From Piezodorus guildinii (taxonomy: Eukaryota; Arthropoda; Insecta; Hemiptera; Pentatomidae), in the NCBI GenBank assembly GCA_023052935.1, contig JAJSOM010000008.1:62001-126000 (forward strand): a stretch of 64,000 bases of DNA. The letters run 5' to 3'. Positions 55,090 to 64,000 of this stretch are shown in pieces. Every line of letters begins with the position of its first letter. Within the stretch, counting starts at the first letter, position 1. The notes beneath the pieces were generated by a model, which saw only the letters and a list, made by a program, of their open reading frames with translations, was not told the DNA's origin and did not search any database. The position numbers and the translations under genes were made by a program.

Positions 55090-55985
55090 CTTTCACTTAC
55101 TTATATATGTATAAATGATTTATTGGGATCGTGAAAATGTTCGAATTCGAGTTCCACCTGAAATATACGTTTAAGGGTCCATTGAGCCCAAATGACCAAG
55201 TCCTGCTAGAAGGTCTGTGTGTGTGTGTGTGTGTATGTGTCTGTGAGGTAAATCCTAGTCGAAAACAAAACTGAATCTTCACATTAAAAACAACTATACC
55301 CCCGAGATGTTACAGCAACTTTTTGATAAAAATCAGCTAACCAGAAGAGCCACTTCATACCATTCATTTTGCACCTTTTTTATGATTTTCTCAAAAACGG
55401 CTCTAACGATTTTGATTAAACTCTCTGTATTGACGTAAAATTTAATTGACTTTAATATCATGTAGGTTTCATTTTGATTTAAGTAGTAGTCACAGGACTT
55501 AAATGGCGATATTTTAAGTTTTCTATCTTTGAAGTACCTTTAATTTTGAGGATTCTTTAAAAATAACGTATAATCTTTTGAGCATTGATGAAAAGAATGG
55601 GTTAATTCTATATCCAATTAAAGGATAAAACAGCAAACATATTTTTGTATTCACATTTTGTGTTTTTTAACAGAAAAACAGTAATATAGATGTATAATAT
55701 ACCGTTGCAAAGCTAAAGATTTTAGAAAAAAATATTATCTCATACGAAAAACTATAAACGTTAACAGACAGTGATGAAACTGATATATAATATATCAGAT
55801 ATATAATATATCGTAAATAATAATATATTAGATTTTTTAATGAAACATGTTTTTATTGAAATTTAAGGTAATTAACAATTTATTTTCATCTCTAACTGTA
55901 TCGAAAATTCATTAATTGATTATAAAAATGGAGGAAAGTGAATGTTGTGCGTTGCGCGCACCAGATTATTTTTACTATTTTAAAG
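55090..55985 (+). repeat. TIR-rep copy 9, best uninterrupted copy
   Basis: About 0.9 kb with left end ACTTTCACTTACTTATATAT and right end GGAGGAAAGTGAATG then 'gcgcaccagatt'. In other copies these read ACTTTCACTTACC and GGTAAGTGAAAGT, an inverted pair of about 13 bp. Internal landmarks: GGGATCGTGAAAATGTTCGA, 'gagatgttacagcaact', 'accagaagagccactt', 'tttctcaaaaacgg', 'catgtaggtttcatttt', 'aatataccgttgcaaagct'. No protein coded. Probably a non-autonomous DNA transposon. Confidence 0.75.
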
Positions 55986-57020
55986 TAGGTTTAAGTTTTT
56001 ATAAAAATTTATATTCATGAGCATATTTATGCTCGGGAACTTTTCTCAGATACTTTCACCTTACTTATTCTGACTTTGTTATAAATTTTTTATTACTTTC
56101 AAAGATGAAAGTCGTGTATTATTAACATAACCAAACACTTTAGTATCCCTATAAATATGAAACTAACCCCCGGCCAACATTGACTTCAGTAACTGCTGTT
56201 TACGAGGGACCATAAGCTTTAGGAGATAATCTCAAACTGTCTCTAATTTTCCTGGCAACTTTTCCTTAATGGCTCTAGTCTAATTTATAATATTTTCCTG
56301 AAAACCCCGGCAATCTCACGACTGGATCTGCTAGCTGTCCTGAATTACTGTCCTGCGCAGCAACTCCCCCACTTCACAGTGGTCCGACAGTTCTCGCTTG
56401 TAATTACGACGCTGATATAATGAGTCTATTGATTGTACTTTGGGGCAGGTATTGTGTACTCCGACCAGGTTTCTATAGCCAGTCACCTCCCGATGCGGTG
56501 TTGCCCAAGTTAATTTGGCGCAGTTTCTGCAGAAACAATCTCGAATCTAAATTACCCAGGGGAAATGCCGAGTCAAACTTGTATGGTCATTCAGTTCCTG
56601 CGTGCTTTGAGGTAAATTTCAATAGAGGGGGGAAGGTGAAAATTCATATTTAATTTCCAATTAGGATTTAATAAATTATACGATACCAATTATGGATACT
56701 TTCTGATTGATTGAAAGTTTTCATTCATGACAGAGAGATATTTATAATTGACTTACCAGGATAGATAAACAGTAGTTTGGAGAGAACAGTAGAATTTTTC
56801 CATTAATGAACTTTCCTCTCCCAACGCGTTTGCGTTTCATAATATTTCTATTCTGATTTCTGACCGGTGTCTGGTTCAGGCGGAAGACCGTTTTTTTTTT
56901 CTGCATTTTAATTTTAATAATTAAAGTCTTTGCCTGACCTTTATTTCTTATATATTCTACACAAGGGATGCCAAATATTTTGTAGTTGGGGTGAAGGAAA
57001 TTATTTAAAGTTAAAGATAT
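55986..57020. other. No recognised gene
   Basis: 56150-56650 is less AT-rich and contains short frames, the longest at 56420-56653, without known motifs. Confidence 0.45.
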
Positions 57021-57033
57021 ACAAAAGGTTTTA

Positions 57034-57823
57034 TGTGGAGAAGTTAGTTCAGGGTGCAGTCAAAAGAGCACACAATTAAGCATAAACTTAATTAACTGGT
57101 GCCGACGTTTTGGCCTAAATTATAGGTCTTCTTCAGAGCGTAGAATACAATATAAAGATGATAGGTAAAAGTAATATACTGATAATTAAAAGCAAACTGA
57201 AATGATAGTTATGACAAATATAACAATAATTAGAAACAAAAGGGGACAAAAGAAATTAAATAAAAAATGAAGAATTAGATAATAAAAATTAAAATATTTT
57301 AAAAAGAAATGAGAGATATTTAAATCAGATATGAGTAAATACCGTTTGAAGGAGAACGTCACAACAATGAAGCAATAATGGCGCCCGGGTTGGGGAAATG
57401 ATGAACTAAAATTGGCTGTAACAATAGTATGAAAGTAGACATTAAACAAATCAATATTAAAAAAATATTGTGAATTCTTAATTAAATATTTTTTGACATG
57501 GAAAACAGGATGAATAAAAATTAAAATAAATTATAAATAAAACGAAAGTAGGAAAGTATATAATGATAAACGTGTTGGGACGACCCAATATGGACTGGAA
57601 ATGGGAGTAAATATAAATAAAAACGACAAGAAACAAAATAAGAGTTAACAAAGATATTTTTTTTTTTCGATAAACGGGACAAGAAAACGAAATACTATTT
57701 TATTTTCTTATCATATTAATTTTCTGTATATTAGCTCGTTATTTATACTTAATTGTGTGTTCTTTTGACTGCACTCTGAACTATCTTCTCCCACATATAC
57801 ACACAGTCAACCATTCTCACTTC
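57034..57823. mobile_element. Penelope-like non-autonomous element with inverted arms
   Basis: 790 bp bounded by ACAAAAGGTTTTA (57021-57033 and 57824-57836). The left arm (57034-57086) and right arm (57743-57795) are inverted repeats of about 53 bp at roughly 90%. About 28 nt extend past the right arm before the duplication, like the 'tail' of Penelope-type inverted repeats. The minus strand has CTGAAGA...CAAAACGTC at 57104-57136, a degenerate hammerhead core. No RT or GIY-YIG endonuclease is present. Confidence 0.6.
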
Positions 57824-57836
57824 ACAAAAGGTTTTA

Positions 57837-59529
57837 ATTCAACAGAATCATAAAAATTAAGAAGAAACATGTCAGTTGGCCAACGAATCAATAATAATAA
57901 TAATAAACGAATCAATATAACTTTATTTTATTTTCATCGTTTAGACCTACTGATGACCGCGGGGCTCATTTCGACTCCTGAAATTCTGTTGTTTTTTTTT
58001 GTCAGCCAAGAAAGCTTTCATCTTCCGGCTGTGTGCCTCTTTCCTTTCTTTGGTCCCCTTCGGTCGGGTGATGACGGTACTCTTTCTAATGGTGAGAGAC
58101 TCTTGAAATACACCTTGAATGGTCCTCTGTCAGAATAATATAGTTGTCCCTGTATAGTTTGTTCAGAACATCTAGCTTTCTTAAGTCGGATTTCACTGCA
58201 GTGTTTTTTTTTTGACACTGAAAATTTCTATAGAAATCCAATCGTCTCTTCAGCCTGGAATAGGATTAATATCAAACAATATTATCAAATTAATTGATAG
58301 TACATAAAAAACGCTTTGAATTCTTACGAAATGGTTTGTCATTTCCAAATAAATATATTAGGGTATAAATTTTAATATATTTGTTTATAGGCATTTGAAT
58401 GATATGAAAAAGCAATAAATTATTCAAAGAAAAATAGCTTAAAATATATATATTTGATTATAATTATGGCGGTGTACAGATTCTAAAACTCAAATCTTTT
58501 ATCATATGTATCTTCAAAAATAACTGAGTTAGTGAATTAAATATTATTTAATTGGCCGTCACACAGTGAGCAAAATCACCAATTTAGGTGTACAAAAGTA
58601 AAGTCAAAAGTTTACTAGGGTTCTACGTTTCTTGAGACGTAATCCCTCAAATATCGAGAGGCATATTTTATTTTTATTTTTATTTTTGATGGAATACCAA
58701 GGTTCATTATTGAAAACAACAAACTAATAAGTGTTGAAAATCATACGAATGAATAATCAAGTAAACTTAAATAGAGTAGGGGTATTTTAAAGAAAACTCA
58801 AATGTATTATTTTTAGGATAAACCTAAGACTTTCAACTTTTAAATATTTCAAGAGATTCATTCTGAAGTTAATGTTTTCACACGGTACTTTATTTTTTTT
58901 AAATTATTATACGTTCATTGTGGGCTGTAACAGTCTTTTTAATCACGGCTTGAAGTATTTTTATATGCGTATGTATCGCGTGTTAGCCATAATACCCATG
59001 AAGCTGGCCAATCAACACCCGGACATTCAACCACAAACCACTTCGGGGCAGAGCAGCCCCGAGGGCCGTTGGTGGTTTCATATACCAGTAGTACTCCCTA
59101 TAGGGTCGCGCAATAAAATAGCTAGGAGCCCTTACCCGGAATAATCTCATTACAAGACTTTATGCGAAGGGCTGGTGGTGATTGTGTTTTATCCAGCTCC
59201 GGCGATATGTAGGGCACTCCAGGGAGGGAATAAAGGTTCCGATAGGGATTAGTTCCGCTATTGGGAAGTATTCTGTACCCATCTAATGTATTCTCTGGGG
59301 CTAAAGTGAAACTGAAAGCTGATTCACACCTTTTAACATAAAATTTTGATCAGTTTAACAACCCTATTTAACGTTTCTAATTAACTGATGTTCCGAAATT
59401 TCTTTCTTTCGTAATAAAGTAGTACGTGCCTTTCTGATTTGTTTATTGTGCTCCCATAGTTAAATTTCTACTAGAGCACCAAATTGTTTGAAAGAATGTC
59501 ATATAGAAGCTATTAATAACTCATATAGT
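57837..59529. other. No recognised gene
   Basis: Short frames at 57869-58138 and 58872-59144 lack known motifs. A GC-richer patch at 58970-59290 ('acttcggggcagagcagccccgag' hairpin at about 59040) is unassigned. Confidence 0.4.
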
Positions 59530-59558
59530 AATATATATATATATATATATATATATAG

Positions 59559-59612
<54 letters not shown>
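59530..59612. repeat. (TA)n microsatellite
   Basis: About 80 bp of TA repeat with one TAG interruption near 59558, directly left of TIR element R2b. Confidence 0.95.
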
Positions 59613-59616
<4 letters not shown>

Positions 59617-60064
59617 ATGTATTGAGGATACTGAGGGGAGTTCATCATTAAATAATTTTAATATTAAACAATAAAAGATTAAAAAGCCTTTGTCGGCAAA
59701 ACATCAATAGGCATTTCCCAAACCCCCTTGGATTGTCCGTGGGCTTGGGCTGCCCCCCGCGGTACACTTGGTACATTCTAGAACCCAGCTACTAGCCTGG
59801 ACAAATACTGAGCTTCGAGGTGACGAGGATGATAGAGAAGATTCGGAGGGAGAGTCTCGTTCCAGCCACTAGAGTGGAAGTTCAACAAGAGGAGAGTCGA
59901 GGTCCATCTACAAGAAGAGGAGATGGCCGTCGGGGTTCTGAGAGCAGCTGGCGGATGAAGCCTAGAAAGGGCGCCTGAGACTGACTCCCCCTTCGCCAGC
60001 CGACTAAGTGTTTCAAAGGTATCTTATTATTTGTAATATTGTATGGCAAGATTAATTGTAATAT
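59613..60064. mobile_element. TIR element R2, copy b (interrupted)
   Basis: Starts TGTTATGTATTGAGGATACT, matching the inverted end of copy a (41310-41989), and shares 'aagcctttgt.ggtaaaa' near the left and 'ctgagaa..ctcc' plus 'tatttttgtaatattg' near the right. It lacks the right end because LINE D is inserted at about 60060. Confidence 0.55.
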
Positions 60065-60216
60065 TATTTATTTATTTGACAACAAGTAATATACAAATGC
60101 CTTTAGGCATATATTGTAACACTGATGGCCATTACGAAAAACCTCCTTCAGGATTCTTATGAATTCGTGAGCGAAGAAACCTCCCAGTGAAGGCACTCCT
60201 TGGCGTGGAAGATTTG

Positions 60217-62780
60217 CTAAAGAAGTAGGTCTCTGCTCCAGAGGCGTTTCAGTCTCCTTGGTGGGTTTTGTGGTAGTGTATCTGTCAGTAATGTTTGTAC
60301 CAGTAGGTTTGGATGTCCAGCGAGTGAGTCATGAAAATGTTTGTAATATTTTTTAATGATATCCGTTACGATTGGTATGTTGAGGTCTTTGTGTAATGAT
60401 TTATTGGTTACGTAAAAGGGACAGTGAGTGATGAAGCGGAGGAATTTAGATTGAAAGATTTGAATTGTCTGCAAGTGTGATTTTTTGCATGAGCCCCACA
60501 CCTGAGTACCGTACGTCCATATAGGTTTAAGTAACATGTTGTATATAATGATTTTGTTGCTTAGTGATAGTTTGTTTTTATGGTGAAGAAGTCGTCTAAG
60601 TATTGATAGTCGATGATTCAGTCTTTTTTTTTAAGGTAGTTACGTGTGATTTCCATGTCAGGCGTCTATCCATTGTGAGTCCTAAATATTTTGTTTCTGT
60701 TTGTTTGGGTAACTGAGCATTATAAAGTGTTAGTGGAGGACAATCAGAATGCCTAAGCGTGAATGTTACTTGACTTGATTTCTGCATGTTTATTTTAATA
60801 CGCCATTGATCAAGCCAATCTTGAAGTAAATTTAAGTATGTTTGAACATTGTGTGAGGCTATGTTCGGATCAGTACTTGTTGAGAGTATCACGGTGTCGT
60901 CTGCGTATGTTGCAAGTAATGTGTCGGGTGTTTGTGGTATGGCAGAAATGTATATAGTATACAGAACTGGACCCAAAATGCTGCCTTGCGGAACTCCCGC
61001 ACCAACTCGACAGTAGTCGGAATGTTTACCATCTTGGTCGACTACAAAAAAGCTATCCTATCTTGAGCTGCTGTACAGAATTCTTTTTTTTCTAATGTCA
61101 CAGCAATCGAATCAACAACTCTATGGCATTGTTGTATGGTCGAACGTGCAGGTCTAAAGCCAAATTGGTGGTTAGGGATTACGGATTTGGACTCTAAGAA
61201 AGGATATAGTCGTTTTAATAATATTTTTTCAAACATTTTGGAAAATAACGGTAATAAACTAATTGGTCTATATGAAGTGACTTGGTCTAACGGTTTGTTT
61301 GGCTTTGGAATCATCTTTATAACTGAAAACTTCCATACTAGAGGAAAGTAAGTAAGTCGGAGGATAGAATTATAAATAGATGTCAGGAAGATTATGGCTT
61401 TCTTAGGAAGAAGTCGTACAATGTTAGGTGTGATTAAGTCAAAACCAGGAGCTTTTCTAAGAGGTAAGTCTTTAATGCAAAATTTTACGTCCGAAGGAGT
61501 AATAGGTGGTGGAGGTAGAGAAAGAGGAAGAGAATTTGTTGGATGTCTGAGCAGTGCTGTTGGTCTAGCAAGTCATCATGAGGATTAAATACTTCCGTAA
61601 GATGTGCAGCAAATAGGTCTGCCTTTTCTTTATCACTTCTAGCCCATGTGTTGTCAGGTTTACGGAGAGGGTTCTTTGTATGGTGATAATGTAGTATCTT
61701 TCGTGTTTGTTGCCAGAGAGTATTGTTACTAGTCTGTAAGTTACTCAAATGTGTGTTGTAGGTGTTGTATAAGTTTTCTCAGTCTGTTAGTAAGTTGGTT
61801 AAGTAATCGTTTGTCACTAGGATAGCGAGATCTTTTCCACTGGTTAAGAGCCCGTCGTTTGGACCATTAGTGACCGTATTTCAGGGGGTAAATAATGTTT
61901 GTTATTGTCTGTATCAGGTTTATGTGCTGATTGCCAGGCAGCATTTTGTATAGTCTTGGTAAGTGTATCTACAGCATTGTCGATAGTCTTTAAGCTAGGA
62001 TTGAGGTTAATTTTATTGTTTATGGCACTATGAAATTCACTGATTAATATTGGTCCAGATGTTAACGTAGGCATGTGGGTTGTAGATAAGATGTGCCTAG
62101 AGAGAGAAAGCATAACTGCAGAATGGTCAGATGAAAGGTCATTGTCAATAGAGATGTGATGATGTAGAGTATTTAGGCGAGAAGTGATAAAGAAGTCCAG
62201 TAGTTCTGGCTGTCGATTAATGTCTGTCGGCCAGTAAGTCGGTTCTGGTGGTAGAATGAAGTCACAGTCAAGGTTCAGACATGTATTAAGAAGAGCATTT
62301 CCTCTAGGGTTTTGAGTCCTATTGCCGAAACGAGGATGTTTGGCGTTAAAGTCCCCGCCGAATAAAAATTTAGGTCCCAACAGTAAATACGTCAGTAAGT
62401 ATATCTTGTGAAAGTCTCTGTCTCGGAGGACAATAAGCACTGGCAATAGAAATAGTTGTGTGGTCAATTTCGATTGAGATTGCTGATAATTGAAGTTCAG
62501 GTAAGGCTGTCATTTGTAGAGGATAGTGATACAATGTTCGTTTCACAACTACTGCCGAGCCACCACGGGCAGCTCCGCTTGGATGATCAGCACGGTACAC
62601 TATACACCCCTGTATATAAAATCGTATGGTCCTCGTAAAGTGAGTTTCGGTTAGCAGTGCTATGTCTATGTCATGTTCGTGCAAGTATATGTCGAGTTCG
62701 TTTCTTCGGTGTAGGGCACCATTAGCATTCCAGAGGAAGAGTTTTAGTGAATGTTGATTAAAATAATTAAGGGCTGACAT
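60217..62780 (-). pseudogene. ORF2: endonuclease-RT, element D (multiple frameshifts)
   Basis: Begins MSALNYFNQHSLKLFLWNANG at 62780 and is broken into at least six frames. Endonuclease: LFLWNANGALHRR, LLTETHF, ASAYCPPRQ, GGDFNAKHPRFG, ELLDFF and SSDHSAVML. RT: SYRPISLLPLFSKMFEKILL and HQFGFRPARSTIQQ (61042-61314), then GPVLYTIYISAIP and YADDTVILS (60596-60976). The thumb and C-terminus lie in 60217-60537 (IWTYGTQVWGS, RFITHCPFYVTNK, RLWSRDLLL). Sequence around the first RT aspartate is lost or scrambled between 60976 and 61042. Not functional. Confidence 0.85.
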
Positions 62781-64000
62781 TTGGAATAAATTTATTAACA
62801 AGCGTGGTGAGCAAAGTTATGAGTGGATTTATCATCGATTTAAATTCATTTAGAAAGGAATTGAAGTGTGAAGAGAAATCTTGAGTGGTAGATTGTGCAT
62901 GAGGTGATGTGTTATTAGGTCTTGACTGAGATGAAGGCATGAATTGTGGTTGTGTGTGATGAGGTGTTGAAAAAGGTGGGGATATATACGTAGATTGAGG
63001 TGTTATGTGTGGCGGAGCAGTGTATTGAGGTACTGTATACTGGGGTTTAGTGTGTTGAGGAGTCGTGTATTGAGGTGTTGAGTATTGAGGAGTTGTATTT
63101 TGGGGTGTAGTGTGGTGCAGAGGAGGGGAATGTTGATGTCTTACCAATTGAGGTATTGCGTAATGACGTGTTGTGTTTTGAGAAATTGAATATTGTGGTG
63201 ATGTGTAGTTGTAAGTATAGTTATTATATACCGTCTGATGTTCTTCTGTTTCAAGAGGAGGGTAAGTAAGTCTGTCTCCCACCTCTGGAGGCAGAACTTC
63301 TGTTACTTCTCGCCTCCAAGCGCCCTGGCTTCGCACGTTGAGTCTTCTTCTCTGTAATTCGAGGTGTACGGAGCATCCTCTGTAGTTCGCTGGGTGAGCG
63401 CCACCGCACAACGCACAGACTGGGGGCTCTTCTCGTGGCTTCTGGAATCTATCACTGGGGTGGTCTTGACCGCACTTCACACATCTTGGTATATGGCGGC
63501 AAAAGGCTCTGGTATGTTCGTATTGTTGGTACCTCATGCATTGCACAATCTCCTTTCTTTTATGAGGTTCCTCAATTTTAACTTTTGTGTAGGCTATATT
63601 CGTAATTTTGAATACTTCGGCACAGTTCGGAGCAGGTTCGATGTCGACAAAAAAGAGTGGCAGAGGTTCTTTAGTTCTGGGGTGTAAAACATTTGTGATT
63701 CGACGGACGTTGAATCCTTGTCTCTCTACGTCATATTTAATTATCTCGTGGGGTGTAGTGTGATGAAGATTCCTAATTACGAATCGATAGGGTTTATCTT
63801 CTCTTGGTTGGTAAGTGTGGAAACTAAAGCCTTTGTTCTCTAGATATCGTACACTGGCTCTATAGGCATCACTATTTTGTGTTTTTAAAGTAATAATATT
63901 TTTATTGGAAATAAATTCGAAATTGTATTCTCCTATTAAACTAATGATGTCTCGGCAAAAGAGCTGGAAACTTTGTACGCCTTTAATTTTTATTGGAGGT
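62767..64000 (-). CDS. ORF1 (Gag-like), element D, N-terminus outside window
   Basis: Open for about 411 codons to the window edge, so the start is not visible. PRE_C2HC-like domain (YRFVIRNLHHTTPHEIIKYD, LPLFFVDIEPAP), then knuckles CMRYQQYEHTRAFC, CVKCGQDHPSDRF and CALCGGAHPANYRGC. The first has Tyr at the second Cys position, and the second lacks its final Cys (Phe). A Thr-Pro-Gln-rich repeat region (about 62960-63180) is unusual among the ORF1 proteins here. The stop overlaps the ORF2 ATG by 14 nt. Confidence 0.82.
   Translation of the reverse strand, partial: PPIKIKGVQSFQLFCRDIISLIGEYNFEFISNKNIITLKTQNSDAYRASVRYLENKGFSFHTYQPREDKPYRFVIRNLHHTTPHEIIKYDVERQGFNVRRITNVLHPRTKEPLPLFFVDIEPAPNCAEVFKITNIAYTKVKIEEPHKRKEIVQCMRYQQYEHTRAFCRHIPRCVKCGQDHPSDRFQKPREEPPVCALCGGAHPANYRGCSVHLELQRRRLNVRSQGAWRREVTEVLPPEVGDRLTYPPLETEEHQTVYNNYTYNYTSPQYSISQNTTRHYAIPQLVRHQHSPPLHHTTPQNTTPQYSTPQYTTPQHTKPQYTVPQYTAPPHITPQSTYISPPFSTPHHTQPQFMPSSQSRPNNTSPHAQSTTQDFSSHFNSFLNEFKSMINPLITLLTTLVNKFIPNVSP

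Larger units (their letters stand above)
60065..64000 (-). mobile_element. Jockey-clade LINE, element D (5' end outside window)
   Basis: 3.9 kb visible on the minus strand: ORF1 (open to the window edge), ORF2 (broken), 3' UTR and an AAAT-repeat tail at about 60062-60078. Related to A and B at the protein level but a distinct family, with different tail and ORF junction. Inserted into TIR element R2b. Confidence 0.88.

Overview
The window is a block of eukaryotic, AT-rich DNA made almost entirely of transposable elements and their wreckage. I find no convincing host gene, no intact canonical tRNA and no rRNA. The mix of Jockey-, I- and CR1/Kiri-type LINEs, RTE and R1-type fragments, mariner elements, a Gypsy remnant and tRNA-derived SINEs points to an arthropod, most likely an insect. 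I cannot name the species.

Layout. 0-6.4 kb: a 5'-truncated Jockey LINE, an inverted pair of piggyBac-like remnants around a (TA)n tract, and several copies of a protein-less repeat (here TIR-rep). 6.46-11.24 kb: full-length Jockey element A with a 12-bp target duplication; its ORF2 has one frameshift. 11.6-13.5 kb: a palindromic MITE, a mariner end and an inverted TIR-rep. 14.2-19.0 kb: full-length Jockey element B on the minus strand, same family as A, both ORFs open, 75-nt A tail. 20-24.3 kb: a TA-flanked MITE, RTE and Jockey fragments. 26.7-31.15 kb: element C, CR1/Kiri-like, with a PHD-finger ORF1 and an open EN-RT ORF2. 31-42.6 kb: SINEs, an RTE fragment, TIR-rep copies, a Penelope-like fragment and a second SINE family. 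42.7-49.4 kb: element I, a full-length I-clade LINE with tandem 5' monomers and two open ORFs, carrying an 899-bp mariner in its 3' UTR. 50-52.7 kb: Gypsy and R1-type remnants bracketed by an inverted repeat. 53-57 kb: a duplicated non-coding block, a SINE and the best TIR-rep copy. 57.0-57.8 kb: a Penelope-like inverted-arm element with a hammerhead-like motif. 59.6-64 kb: Jockey element D (minus strand), inserted in a TIR element and running off the window.

How the parts relate. Each autonomous LINE encodes an RNA-binding ORF1 protein and an endonuclease/reverse transcriptase. ORF1 and ORF2 are spaced differently: TAA directly followed by ATG in A and B, a 14-nt overlap in D, and gaps of 42-43 nt in I and about 240 nt in C. 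Three LINE insertions with clear target duplications lie inside members of the TIR-rep family, so the locus has grown by nesting. B, C and I are the copies that look least damaged. The SINEs and MITEs would need enzymes supplied by other elements.
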